A stretch of DNA of 64,000 nucleotides from Kitagawia praeruptora (GCA_037693485.1 CM075345.1:106882001-106946000), one strand, 5' to 3'. Positions 1 through 11,218 are shown, numbered from the stretch's first letter. The notes: a model not told the origin generated them from the letters alone. Made by a program: numbers and translations.

Positions 1-115
1 TCGGTGCATAGGTACATTAATTGAATTGAACACCATTCTAGATCTCTGTGGGAACGAACTTGATTTAATCATATATTACTTGTGACAACGTGCGCTTGCA
101 TGATTTTACATAACA
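1..115 (+). repeat. Right end of an Athila/Tat-like Gypsy LTR (fragment)
   Basis: The first 115 bases resemble the last part of the LTR of the Athila element at 38273-50059. Both have a GTGGGAACGA core, a TATATT(A/G)CTT stretch, then a CTTGC segment and an ending in AACA. No tRNA primer site follows at 116, so this looks like the end of a solo LTR or a truncated copy, with the rest left of the window. The match is by eye and the family is uncertain. Confidence 0.4.
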
Positions 116-667
116 AAAGAGCAAATCCTGATGACGGTCTAATACTGATAATGATCAGATACTGATGCAAGATGAAATCCTGATATCAGTCGTGTTACTG
201 ATGATGTCATTGTGGATGCTACAGAAACTGGCAAGTGCTATAAAACAGGATCGTTGTTTGAAGAACAAGCAAGAAGATATTATGAAGGAAAGAGTTTTCT
301 ATTGAAGGAAACTATCGACTAGAAGGCAGAACATTGTCATGTATAGATTATATCTTTCTGTTATTAGTTGATAGGTAGCATTATAAATACTCTCTCAATA
401 TCATTGTAAAGAGCATGTGTTGTGAGTTCGTGTGCGTAGCTCTGTATAAGGTTTGTATTCAAGAGTTCGAAACAAACAGAGTGAAATTTATTTTGTCAGC
501 AGCTGCTAAAGGTATTGTACACCTTTGGTAGAGTTTGTATTTGATCTTATTAATACAAACAGAGTTTGATTCATTTGTTTATTCTTGTTCATATAATCAA
601 GCAAAAATCAGACACGATTATATAACTTGTATTCAACCCCCCCTTCTACAAGTTATTCGAGTTAACA
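116..667 (+). mobile_element. 3' part of a plus-strand Copia LTR inserted into Copia-1
   Basis: The reverse transcriptase reading frame of the minus-strand Copia-1 stops matching its family exactly at 667/668, where sequence ending in TTAACA begins. The inserted DNA has a TATA box (382-388), a leader-like region and, near its right end, a run of C residues followed by CTTCTACAAG, the same U5 design seen reversed at the edge of the LTR at 55752. The orientation is therefore plus and 667 is its right end. Copies of a CTGAT motif cluster at 128-212. Whether this is a 3' LTR or a solo LTR cannot be told because the left side is outside the window. Confidence 0.6.
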
Positions 668-3162
668 TCCTTGATGTACTTGGTTTGACTGATAAACATA
701 CCATCCTTCCTTTTACTAACTTGCAACCCATGAAAGAATGTCAACTCTCCCATCATACTCATCTCATATCTGCTCTGCATTAGCTTAGAGAACTTTTCAC
801 ACAGTTTCTCATTAGTAGAACCAAATATGATATCATCCACATAGATCTGAACTAAGATAATATCATCACCATGTTTGTTGTAAAACAGTGTTTTGTCCAA
901 TATGCCTCTAGTGAATTGATTTTCAAGAAGAAATTGTGATAAAGTATCATACCATGCCCTTGGAGCCTGCTTAAGTCCATACAAAGCCTTAAGCAATTTG
1001 TAGACAAATTTTGGGAAGTGTGGATCCTCAAAGTCAGGTGGTTGTTGCACATAAACTTCTTCTTCCAACTCTCTATTCAGAAATGCACTCTTGACATCCA
1101 TTTGATAAACTTTAAAGTTTGAATGAGCAGCAAATGCCAAGAATATTCTGATGGCTTCCAATCTAGCAACAGGGGCAAATGTCTCATCATAATCAATGCC
1201 TTCCTGTTGAGAGTATCCTTTTGCAACCAACCTTGCTTTGTTTCTTACTATTACACCATCTTCATCCATCTTATTCTTCAGAACCCATTTTGTTCCAACA
1301 ATGGTTCTATTCTTTGGTGCAGGCACAAGTTCCCATACTATGTTCCTTTCAAATTGATTCAGCTCCTCTTGCATGGCAATAATCCAATCTGGATCTAACA
1401 GTGCATCATCAAGTTTCTTAGGCTCAACCTGAGATAGAAAACAACCATAGAGACACTCATTCTGAGTTGCTCTCCTAGTCCTTACTCATGCATTAGGATC
1501 TCCAATGATTTGCTCTGCAGTGTGCGATCTATCCCATTTCCTTGAGTGCTCAGCCTAATTTCTCATTCTTGATGTTGCTTCATCATCCAAAACATGATCA
1601 TCCTGATTTCCTCCCCCTGTGAGGTTGCCACTGCTCACAGGTGTGTCTTGGATGCTAGTTCCTCCACTGTTGATTGGCACAAATTCCTTTCTTGTATTAT
1701 CATTAACTTGAGTCTGTTGAACTTGAGTTTCAACTTCAGTTTCAGTCTCTTCATCAGAGTCATCTAGATTATCAAACTTTAATGGATCTTTATCTTCATC
1801 ATTGGCTTCTTCTAGTCCAGGTAGTTTGCTGTCATCAAATGTCACATCTGTGCTTTCCATAATTTTCTTTTGACTAATGACATAAACTTTGTAAGTAATT
1901 CTTTCCATAGAGTAGCCAAGAAAAATTCCTTCAAATGCTTTTGCATCAAACTTTCCAACATATTCAGAATTATCCTTCAATACAAAGCATTTGCTTCCAA
2001 AAGTATGAACATACTTTAGAGTAGGCTTCTTTCCAGTCATCAAATTGTAAGGTGTCTTTCCAGTGTTTTTGTTGATGAGGGTTCTGTTCTGGATATAACA
2101 TGCAGTGCTCACAGCCTCAGCCCAAAAACATGTAGGCATCTTTGCATCAAGTAACATTGTTCTAGCAGCCTCAATCAGAGTTCTATTCTTTCTCTCAACA
2201 ACTCCATTTTGTTGTGGAGTCCTTGGAGCTGAGAATTGCTGAGAAATTCCATTCTCTTTGCAGAATGCTTCGAGCATGGCATTTCTGAACTCTGTCCCAT
2301 TATCACTTCTCAGTGCAATCACACTTGCATTGTTGGCATTTGCTTCCTTGTCAACTTTCTTTATGTGCTCAATAATTACTTGTGGAGCCTCATCTTTTGA
2401 TGCCAGAAATTCCACCCATGTATACCTTGTAAAGTCATCAACCATTACCAAGGCATACTTCTTTCTTCCTAGTGACATAATATTGACAAGCCCAAACAAA
2501 TCCATATGAATGAGTTGTAGGGGCTTGGTTATTGATGTCACTGTCTTTGACTTGTGGCTTGATCTTTTCATCTTTCCTTTTTGACACGCCTCACACACTC
2601 CTTCTTGACAGAACTCAAGGGTGGCCATGCCTCTCACCAACTCTCTTTTGACTAGAGAATTAATGGCTTTGAAGTTCAGGTGTGATAATTTCTTGTGCCA
2701 CAGCCAACAATCTTCATTTGATGCTTTTGAGTAAAAACAACAAATTTTGTCCTTGTTTGCAGAATCCATATTGGCTACAAACAGGCTTCCTTTCCTTACT
2801 CCAGATAGAGCAAAGTCACCAGTCTTCTTGTGGGTGATCAAACATTCATCTTTGTCAAAATCCACCTTGAATCCCCTATCAGTAAACTGACCAACACTTA
2901 GCAGATTATGCTTGAGTCCCTTGACCAGTGCTACATCTTCAATGATGACATTTCCAACTCTCAACTTGCCATATCCCAATGTGTTACCCATGCTATCATC
3001 TCCAAAAGCAACCATTGGGCCAGCCTTCTCCTCATACTGTGATAGCAGGGCCATATCACCAGTCATATGATTTGAGCATCCACTGTCCAAAATCCACATG
3101 ACCTTCTTTTCACTTTCTTTGCCCTGCAAACACAAAGGTATTACTTCTCCTTTGGTACCCAA
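668..3162 (-). pseudogene. Copia-1 pol fragment: protease, integrase, start of reverse transcriptase
   Basis: Decoded on the minus strand, the upstream part (3162-1555, 535 codons) has an aspartic protease site (ILDSGCSNHMTG near residue 25), a GAG-pre-integrase segment (WLWHKKLSHLNF), integrase zinc ligands and a DDE core seen as HMDLFG, SDNGTEF and NGVVERKNR. After a stop at 1555-1557 and another near 1487-1490 the same frame resumes (1374-668) with the Copia reverse transcriptase and the catalytic YVDDIIFGS. It breaks off at KYIKD, where the LTR at 667 begins. The upstream end overlaps gag in a different frame, which suggests a small indel near 3150. The domains are clear; the product is non-functional. 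Confidence 0.85.
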
Positions 3163-5648
3163 ACAAGTTTGGGTCCATGTGACTTAGAAATAGTTTTATC
3201 ATAAACAACATGCTTGTCAACTTTCTTGGTGTTAGTCTTCTTGTCACTGTTAGAAGTCTTAGAACCTGAGGTTTTAGACTTAGGTGACAGAGGTACCTTC
3301 CTAGCTTTAGGAGGACTCGAAGACTTTGACCTGGTGTAGTGTGTGTGAGAATTGTGACTGATACAACCATCAATGAATTGCCTTCTCAAATTAAAACAAC
3401 TGGTCATAACATTCATATTGCATGGCATACAGTCAAACTTATCACAAAATGGAGCATCTCTATGTCTGAGAGGCACAGAGCAGTCATAAAAAGGTTTGGG
3501 CACAATACCAACAGGTTTCTTGCATGCATGAGTTAGATGATTGGTACAGAAACAGTTCTGACAAGTTTTCCTAGGGGCATTAGGCATATAAGCATAATTA
3601 TTATCTTTGTTAATCCCTAGCTTGCCATTTCTGTTCTGTTTCTTCTTAGTCACTTTCTTCTCAACTTCACTCTTCCCAGCTGAAGCAAACTTAACAAATT
3701 TCTTAGGTCTTGACCTATTACCTACTGGCTCCTTGGCTTTTGACTTGACACTCTCACTCTTAGAGGATGCTTGTTGTTCATTGGATTGTGCCTCATCCTC
3801 ATCATTCAACATTTGCTTGATGAGTAAGCAATCCTCATTAATTTCAAATGTTGATTCTTTAAAAATAGGAGTCTCAGTCTTTTTCAAGATGTGAGGCACT
3901 TCCCTATGAACAACTGTATCATCTTCAATGATAGCATAGTCTTTTCTCTGTTTAAGAGTGCCATAATCAAGTCCAATAGCAGCCTTGGGATTAGCTTCAA
4001 TTTTCTCATAGTAGGATTGCACTAGACTAGATGATTTCTTGAAGGTTTTCAGTTTGAATTCATTTTCGGCTAATTCATCCCTAAGAGCCTTTTCAACCTG
4101 ACTAGCACACAAAACCTTATTCTGCAGATATTCAACTTCTTTCTTAAGGTTTTCTACTTGCATAGCAGTTAGCTCAAGTTCCTCATTCTTTTTTATTAAC
4201 ATTTCATTTCTAGTAGACAGTTTAGTAATCTCTTCATTAGCAGCAGTCATACTAGTATGAATGTTAAACATCTCAACAGATAGTTGTTCAATCATGCATT
4301 TATACTCAGAAACAGACATATCTATAGTAGTGAGAGATGGTACCTGAGGGTCTGATGGAGATGTGTCATCCTTGGAATTGGCCATCAAGGCATAATTGCA
4401 AAATTCTTGTTCCTCTCCATCACTGTCAGAATCATCCCAACACTTCCCTTCAGCTATGTAGGCCTTACCTTGTGTCTACTTTTTCAGAAGGGCCTCATAC
4501 TTAGCTTCGAGCTCAATATAATCTCTATCCTTCTTTTTAGGCTTCTTGCATTCACTAGCAAAGTGCCCTAGGTCATTGCATCTATAGCACCTTACAGATG
4601 ACCTATCCACATGGCTGGTTTTGAACTTAGTCTTGTTTGGTTTCACAGGTGCCTTGCTTCTATTGAATGAATGGTTTTGGGTTTTGGGTTTGAAGGGTTG
4701 ATTCCTCTTAAATCTGATGATTGGAAATTTTCTGGCCATGAAAGCATATGAACTGTTTTCCATCCCATCTAGTTCTTCAAGAGTATAGAACTCATCTTCC
4801 TCCTTCTCCTCAACAGGTTCACTTACCTCAGCTTCAGTTTCTTCCTCTTCTACTACCTCCTCTATCCTTAATTGGCTTGTGGATGCTTCTAGGTCTTGAA
4901 TAGATTTGTTGACAATCAAGGCACATGATGTGTTTATCATTCTGCCTTGGTTGGCTTGGATAGCCCTTTTCTGAAGCAACTCAAGCTCATGAGTTTTTAA
5001 AACCCCATAGAGCACATCATATGTAACTTTGTTCAAATCTCTTTCCCTTAGAGAAATGACCCTTTGCTCTAGATGATTTGGTGAAGATAGCAGAAACTTC
5101 ATGTTCAATTCCTTGGTGCTGTAAACCTTGCCATTCATCTGCAACTCAGTAACTAGCTTGTGAAATCTCTCAAACATCTCAGTGATGCTTTCCTTGGGCT
5201 GTGCCATGAAAGCTTCATACTGTGTGACTAGTATCTGTTTCTTGTTCTCTCTGACCTCATCAGTTCCTTCACATAACACCTCAATGTGATCCCACATTTC
5301 TTTGGCAGTGGTACATGAAACAATGTTTGCAAACATTGACATGTCCATGGAATCTATAATTAGCAACATGAGGTGATTTTCAAGGGCAACCATGTCCTTT
5401 TCTGATTCTGTCCATTTGGATGGATCCTTAGCCACATAAGATCTTGGAATAGTAGTGGTTCCAAAATTCTTTTCAGGAATCTCCTGTTGGGGAACAAATG
5501 GACCATTCTTGAGAATCTCAGGATACAAATGATGAGATGCTTTGATGAACAACTGCATCTTTATCTTCCAGAGGTTGTAATTCTCTTTGTCAAACTTAGG
5601 GACTTTCACCGTTCCTGTAGTCTTTGGTGTATTCGAACTCATGATCAT
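3141..5648 (-). pseudogene. Copia-1 gag, interrupted by one stop
   Basis: The first 390 codons (5648-4476) are a Copia gag of the UBN2 type: N-terminal FDKENYNLWKIKMQLF, a helical middle, an acidic stretch and a CCHC zinc knuckle (CYRCNDLGHFASEC). A TAG at 4476-4478 interrupts the frame. The same frame continues (4388-3141) with a coiled-coil-like region, a second CCHC box (CQNCFCTNHLTHAC) and a basic tail. Gag packages the element RNA in cytoplasmic particles. The stop lies where the family probably has glutamine, so CAG to TAG decay is likely. The start ATG at 5648 lies 26 bases downstream of the primer site. Confidence 0.8.
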
Positions 5649-5673
5649 TTTTCTGTCTTTGAATAAACAGCCC

Positions 5674-5685
5674 GCTCTGATACCA
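5674..5685 (-). other. Primer binding site of Copia-1 (initiator Met tRNA)
   Basis: On the minus strand the sequence is TGGTATCAGAGC, complementary to the 3' end of plant initiator methionine tRNA. It lies two bases inside the LTR edge at 5688, the expected place for first-strand priming. Confidence 0.9.
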
Positions 5686-5687
5686 CT

Positions 5688-6980
5688 TGTTGATTATGGA
5701 ATACAGTAAAAGAATACAGAGGGGGGGTGAGTGGATTCTTGAACTTTTCTTTGTTGAGTCTGTGTAGCAGATAAGTGTTTGTGTGTGCAAAGATGTAGGT
5801 GCGGATAAAGAACAACACAAGTCACAATATCACTTTAATCTAATGTATTATTAGATAAAGGTTGCTACAATCTGTGAATACAAATGATAGTATTCTCAGC
5901 TTCGTTTTTCTCAGAGAGATATTGCTTACAATGAATATGAAAAACTTGACTCTCAAAAAAGTTAGTTGCTAAGGAAGTGAGGCTGTATCCTTATAGAGTA
6001 TGGATACAACCTACTTACTACAAATAAGGTAGCTAAACAAATTACTTTCTAGTCTGTCTATCCTATTTGAGTAAGAGTCCAAACGGTTACAGATTTGACT
6101 TTGCAAAGCCTGTTCAGATCCACTTCTTTAGCCCTTTGTCTCTTCTATATCTCTCCAAGCTTCTTTATAGGCTTTTCAGAGCACGTTACAGATTGAGATC
6201 CATAAAGTGCTTTGGCTTGTTGCAGGCTTCTGACTTGTACAATTTCTCTAGTATTTTGTCTCCAACAGTGTATTCGAGAAGTGACTAAGTAAGTGATTCG
6301 AGAACTAGAATTGACTTGATCGATAACTCTGAGTTCTCGAACACTGTTATGTTGACATATCGAATTACTTCTCGAATAGCTCTTTTTCATCAGGATTCCT
6401 TGGGTTGTCGAATAGAACATTTGACTTATCGAATCCTCGAGATATCGAATAGCTTTCTGAGTCCTTGAGATATCGAATGGAACTTTGACTTGTTGACTCC
6501 TTGAGAACTCGAATACTACTTTTGACTTGTTGACTTCTTGAGTTCTCGAACAGAGTAATAGACATATCGAATCTCTGAGATATCGAATGAGATATCGAAC
6601 AGTGTATTCAGAGATATCGAATAGTGTCTTGAGATATCGAATCCCTGACTTCTCGAATGCTGGACTTCTCGAATAGACAAAACTACTTCTCGAATTGGTA
6701 CTTAGGCAAATTCTTCACTTTCTTCAAATCCCAACTGTGATTATTTGGCAGTCTTTATCTTCTTGCTTGATGCATGAACCTTCGAACTTCTTTCAAGCAT
6801 TATTCTTGACTATATAAGTACAGTTACACAACTAGGATTTGGTGCCTATTACAGGTACAGAACAAGTAGTGACTCTACAACTAGAGGTTCCCTCAGTTAA
6901 GAGGTCATGTAAGTAATGCAAAGCATTACAAACAATTAGGCTTGTTATTTGATGTAAACAGGCATGCCTCTGTGACTAAC
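5688..6980 (-). repeat. 5' LTR of Copia-1
   Basis: On the minus strand this LTR of about 1293 bases starts TGTTAG and ends CAACA, next to the primer site. A G-run with a TACAGAGG context lies near its 3' end, as in related LTRs here. The middle (6275-6695) holds an array of short CTCGAA or ATATCGAAT motifs. The partner LTR is out of the window, so the outer border at 6980 rests on the TG...CA ends and on the alignment of the flank with a MITE. Confidence 0.75.
6275..6695 (-). repeat. Array of short CTCGAAT/ATATCGAAT motifs in the Copia-1 LTR
   Basis: About eighteen copies of a roughly 10-base motif (TTCTCGAAT or GATATCGAAT, sometimes inverted) are spaced 10-40 bases apart. The spacing is irregular, so this is not a simple tandem repeat. 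It sits in the U3 part of the LTR, where enhancer elements lie in plant Copia elements. Confidence 0.7.
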
Positions 6981-7103
6981 AGAATTATAAGACTTTTTCG
7001 TATTGGGGTACCCTTAGTTTGGTCATTAGATTAGCTTAAATGTTGGATTGGAATTTGGTTTTTAGGTTTGTATTCTAATGAGGTTTGTATTGGAGTAGCC
7101 CCC
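6981..7103 (-). repeat. Truncated (TA)n-flanked fold-back MITE
   Basis: Read on the minus strand this piece matches the start of the element at 10568: TAGGG, GCTACTC, then a segment containing CTAATCTAATGACCAAA and GGGTACCCCAATAC. A TA tract (7104-7117) borders it. The match ends where the Copia-1 LTR begins, so Copia-1 probably inserted into it. Confidence 0.6.
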
Positions 7104-7340
7104 TATATATATATATAGGGTTTTGCTCACTATTATGGTGAGAACTGAGATCTAATCTCAGCCCTTCATTTTCATATTAAAATTTAATCTCAGCCACATA
7201 TCAATTAAACACATCCAGCACATATATACACACGATGCACACGCACTGCACTCCACCGCCACCGACACAGCCCACGACCCACGGCTCATCGCCACTATCG
7301 CCGCCGCCCTCTCGTAATATCACCGACTCTTAATTAAGAA
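7104..7340. other. TA tract and gene-free sequence, possible further (TA)n element
   Basis: A (TA)7 run is followed by TAGGGTTTTGCTCAC and a self-complementary stretch (GAGATCTAATCTC), then a C-rich segment at 7235-7315. The TATATAGGG start resembles the edges of the other (TA)n elements in the window, so this may be the start of a second family. No coding sequence is seen. Confidence 0.3.
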
Positions 7341-7808
7341 AAATAAACGAATTAATGAATTGGAAAATATTCGTTGCTACAACTTCTCATGTGCCAGTTT
7401 TTGGTCTGGAAGATAGGAATGAATTGATCAAGCTTTCTGCTGATTTAGTATATTTCTCTCATTCTTTATCTTTTTCATTTTTATCTCAAAAATATATTTA
7501 TTTTTGAGATCTCTGTTATGGTGATTGCGTAGATATTGAGAGGATCTTCACGATTTGGTCAAATATTGGAGAATATGTGCATTAAAACCATGATATCAAG
7601 CCACATCGTCACGAGTCAGCAGAATCGTGGTGAATCAAGCAAGATATCATCTCAAATGGGAATGACGTGCAAGCGCTTTGTCACGAAGATTATTGTGAAT
7701 AAATTAGAGATCTTTGTAATTAATGCTCCTTTGTAAATAAAATGGGAAAATAAAATGTTAACTAATAAAAATAATACACTAATATTATACAAATAAAATG
7801 AGTTATCA
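7341..7808 (-). repeat. Partial 3' LTR of the Athila remnant
   Basis: It starts with TGATAACT directly after a G-rich polypurine tract, as the LTR of the Athila element at 47687 starts TGATAAGT after TTTGGGGGTG. The other end of the LTR is not recognisable. A 66-codon plus-strand reading frame inside it resembles nothing known and is not called a gene. Confidence 0.5.
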
Positions 7809-8471
7809 AAATCCCCCATATCAAAGTCAAGCTCGTCCTCAAGATTAAAGAAAAACCTATACTCATTGTCGTAGGAATCACGGATACTTTTAGGTGTACC
7901 AACCCGTTAAACTCGTAGACGATCTCTACAAGAGGAGTTTTGTCTCCTAAGGGTTTACAGAAGATATACCCATAAAATCTTTCATGCACCTACATGAATG
8001 CAATTATTCTATATGATGATGCAGAAGATCCCTTACTGCTGGTTTTAGGTCAAGTCATCATTAGTGCCTCTAATTGTGCTTTTAACATGACATTTATTAG
8101 GCTAACACTACCACGAGCTACAGCTAGCGTACATGAATAAAGTGTGAACAATCTTTGCAACACATTTTAGAAAACTAGGAAGATGCCACTAGCTAGATGT
8201 CACCCTCTTTGGTTAAACCATAGGGTCAAACTAAAAACTAAGCTTCAACACCCCGTTACCTCGACTCTGAGTGTCCATTTGGGCTTCACGTGGTGGTCTT
8301 GCACTCTTATTCCTACTTCTATTTTATTCACACACTAAACTATTAGTATGAGGTCGTCGCCTTTGGTGTTTATTTGCTTGGCCTAAGTGTAACGCTCCTC
8401 AGTGCAAGTGAGTCACGGAGTCCATAAGGCTTCACCAACCAAAGAACCCCATTTCTAGTGCTAGTGGTTAG

Positions 8472-8612
8472 ATTGACCGTGCAATGGTTGAGGTCCCAAA
8501 AGACTTATACACTAATACCTATTTAGCGAGCGTTAGGTCAGCAATCCCAGATCATAAAAGGCCTTAGGTTACTAGGCACAAAGTCCCCTCAGACTTACTT
8601 ACTCGGGTTATT
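8472..8612 (-). repeat. Conserved non-coding 3' block of Athila elements (copy 1)
   Basis: Reverse-complemented, about 135 bases align to 46990-47127 with only a few one-base gaps and, by eye, around 80% identity. The best part is GGATTGCTGACCTAAC followed by GCTCGCTA. There is no reading frame. The conservation is notable because the 3' regions around it do not align well. Confidence 0.75.
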
Positions 8613-9539
8613 AATGAGCCCAACCTAGTCAACTTCCCCACTAACATTCAACTTTATCACTACTATAACTATTTTTTTTCTTCTTTTTTTTTCTCTTTTT
8701 TTTTTGCAATTTTTTTTTTCTTTTTTTGTGCAAGTGCTTAACCCCCAAGCTTCCCCCCAAACTTCTACTACTACGACTCTTAGCTCAAAGATGAAGACTC
8801 AAAGTTTTTAAGCTGACCTAAGCGTAGCTCCTCTAAGGGCACACCCAATTCGCGACACGTCCCCCTTAAATATTTAAAACAAAAGTTACCAAGACACACC
8901 ACTAATACAAGTGCGTACTAAGCATACATAACGCATGGCAATTTGTGATCATGGCAAGACTCGTGTCATGTTTTATGGGCACAAGTTTCGTCAACGGCTA
9001 ATAACTTGAACTACCAACAGACTAAGGGTCTTCAATCATATGCAATGCAACTAAACAGAATGCACTATAGAAGAAAAAAACAAAACAAGATTTATAGAAT
9101 GAGCTACATGCAAACTAAAAATCTACAATAATGACATGATTTTTCTTTTTTTTTCTTTTTTTTGATGAACTAAATAACAGGATTAAAGCTTTAAGCTAAC
9201 CATCACTAACTCCTCCACCCCATATCAAAAAATTACATTGTCCTCAATGTTAAAGAAAATGATACACAAAAGAGATAGAGGTGTACCATTCTTACACTAT
9301 GGTGAAGAAGGAGATAAGTCGGAGCTTGCTAAAAGATCCTGTCAAAAAGTGAAGAATACAAACACACGTACACAGTATACATGTCTCCCCCATATCAAGA
9401 CTTAGCACACGACTAAGTCAGGAAGACTCAATTCCAAACCAACCCTACTCACCATTGGACGGATCACAAAGATCCACCCACTCCACATCCTTTAATGATG
9501 GATACTCTAGAAAGGGTTTCAGCCTATGACCATTGACTT

Positions 9540-10170
9540 TTAACACATGGTCATTTTTGGGATCTTGAATATCCACGGCTCCATGAGGGTAATTTTGTGG
9601 ACCAAGTAAGGTCCATCCCATCTAGATTTTAGTTTGCCAGGAAAAATGTGTAAACGTGAGTTATAGAGGAGGACCTTATCACCTACAACGAAAGTTTTGG
9701 ATCGCAATTTCTTGTCATGAAACTTTTTTGTGCGATCCTTATAGATACGCGAACTTTCGTAAGCGTCATTTCTAAGTTCCTCTAACTCACTTAAATGGAG
9801 TATTCGTTGGGCTTTGACTTTATCTAAGTCAAAATTCATTTCCTTAATGGCCCAAAGTGCCCGATGCTCTAACTCGACTGGCAAATGACATCTCTTCCCA
9901 TAAACCATGCGATAAGTTGACATACCTAAGTTGTTCTTAAAGGCAGTACGGTATGCCCACAAGGCGTCATGTAATCGTTTAGACCAATCCTTCCTAGTAG
10001 GGCTAACGGTTTTCTCAAGAATGATCTTAATCTGACGATTAGACACTTCGATTTGGCCACTAGTTTGTGGGTGATATGCGGTGGCCAAGCGATGCTTCAC
10101 TCCATACTTGAGAAGGAGAGAAGAAAAATGTCTATTATCAAAGTGAGTACCCCTATCACTGATGATAGCA
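9540..10170 (-). pseudogene. Athila integrase, C-terminal half (pseudogene)
   Basis: The minus-strand frame begins inside the integrase core at ISDRGTHF (near 10160), passes HRLATAYHPQTSGQ and EVSNRQIK with the third acidic residue region, then AYRTAFKN, VYGKRCHLPVELEHRA, and a C-terminal LLYNSRLHIFPGKLKSRW segment, ending at 9540. This is the order in the integrase of the Athila element at 45300-46100, with clearly diverged residues. The upstream part is cut off near 10170, where a (TA)n MITE starts. Confidence 0.8.
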
Positions 10171-10187
10171 TATATCTATTATATATA

Positions 10188-10549
10188 CTAGAATAGAATA
10201 TAACTTAGAATAGAAACTAGAAACTAAACCTAAATTAAATATTTCAAGCTAATCGACCAAACTAGGGGTATCTCAGTACAAAAAAACGTATAAAATTATT
10301 GGCTCTATTCAATAAAAAATAAAAAATAAAAAATAATAAAAATAATAAAAAGTTATTGTTCACGTGATGACGTGGCAGTGACGTCAGCACGTGAACAATA
10401 ATTTTTTTTTTGTTGATTAGAACCAAGAATTTTATAAGTTCTTTGTGAAGGTGCCCCTAGCGGGGCCCTTAAAATAAATGAAATATAATTTATTTAGTGT
10501 AGGTTTCTAGTTTCTATTCTAAGGTTGTTTTCTACTTGAACGCTAGCCC
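10188..10549 (+). mobile_element. (TA)n-flanked fold-back MITE, copy 2
   Basis: The element of about 360 bases has imperfect terminal inverted repeats of about 50 bases (CTAG...TAGAATAGAAACTAGAAAC on both ends) and lies between TA-rich tracts. The inner half also pairs, so the whole can fold into a hairpin. The apex (10356-10402) is a palindrome with two CACGTG G-boxes, TGACGTGGCA and TGACGTCA. There is no coding sequence. Insertion into TA repeats resembles the Micron type of MITE known from rice. Confidence 0.7.
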
Positions 10550-10567
10550 TATATATATATATATATA

Positions 10568-10890
10568 GGGTGCTACTCAAATATAAACCAAATTAAACCC
10601 TAATCTAATATTTAAAGCTAATCTAATGACCAAATTAGGGGTACCCCAATACAAAAAGTTTATAATATTCTAGGCTACATTCAGCAAAAAAAAAAGTTAC
10701 TATTCACGCTTATGACGTGGCAGGGACGTCATCGAGTGAACAGTATTTTTTTTTTTTGAATGGAGCCAAGAATATTATAAATTTTTTGTGAAGGTGCCCC
10801 TAGCGGGGTCCTTAGAATAGATGAAATATAATTTATTTAGTGTTGGTTTCTAGTTTCTATTTTAAGGGAGATTTCTATTTGAACACTAGC
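10568..10890 (+). mobile_element. (TA)n-flanked fold-back MITE, copy 3
   Basis: It shares ends and interior with the copy at 10188-10549 (GTGAAGGTGCCCCTAGCGGG, then TTTCTAGTTTCTAT). It lies between TA tracts at 10550-10567 and 10891-10907. The apex palindrome at 10698-10745 keeps TGACGTGGCA and GACGTCA but has lost the perfect G-boxes. The two copies are in tandem and share the middle TA tract. Confidence 0.7.
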
Positions 10891-10933
10891 ATATATATAT
10901 ATATATAAGATTTTACACGTTCAATTTATTATA

Positions 10934-11192
10934 CTCCCTCTGTCTCTTTTTGTTTCTCTTATTTGAAATGTCGGGATTGTTCATAACATGAGACAAATTA
11001 CTAATTTACGTTTAATCTATAAGACCAAATATAGTCATGAGTGATCTTGTTGGATTCGTATTTATGAGTATTTTAATACAGTGAAGTTTTTATATTTAAA
11101 ATTAATACGAAATTGAAGATATTAACGATCAAAAGTGTGCGTTGGCGAACATGTCCAGTCAAAACAGGAATGATATTTAGAGACGGAGGGAG
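10934..11192. mobile_element. Stowaway MITE (Tc1/mariner type)
   Basis: It starts CTCCCTCTGTCTC and ends with the inverse GAGACGGAGGGAG, the hallmark Stowaway termini, and is flanked by TA (10932-10933 and 11193-11194). It is 259 bases long with no coding sequence. Confidence 0.9.
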
Positions 11193-11218
11193 TATGTTTT
11201 ATCTTGAATTAAAAAAAC

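Larger units (their letters stand above)
668..6980 (-). mobile_element. Copia-1: truncated Ty1/Copia retrotransposon (SIRE-like)
   Basis: In minus-strand order it reads 5' LTR (6980-5688), a tRNA-iMet primer site, gag with two zinc knuckles, aspartic protease, GAG-pre-integrase, integrase and the first part of reverse transcriptase, which is the Copia domain order. The rest of reverse transcriptase, RNase H and the 3' LTR are missing because another LTR is inserted at 667/668. The coding part has several stops and at least one frame change, so it is not autonomous. Its right border at 6980 lies inside a (TA)n MITE (6981-7103), giving GAATT (6981-6985) as the likely target duplication; the partner copy is out of view. 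Confidence 0.85.
7341..10170 (-). mobile_element. Decayed Athila-type Gypsy remnant
   Basis: Minus-strand order: C-terminal half of integrase (10170-9540), a long non-coding 3' region (9539-7818), a polypurine tract reading as a run of G (about 7809-7815) and the start of a 3' LTR (TGATAACT at 7808). The 3' region shares with the element at 38273-50059 an A-rich tract (here T-rich at 8667-8730), GTTTGGGGG motifs and a strongly conserved block (8472-8612). Gag, protease, reverse transcriptase and the 5' LTR are missing. The left limit near 7341 is a guess. Confidence 0.75.

Noticed and set aside
7536..7736. 66-codon plus-strand frame
   Set aside because: It falls inside the partial Athila LTR, antisense to the element, with no homology.
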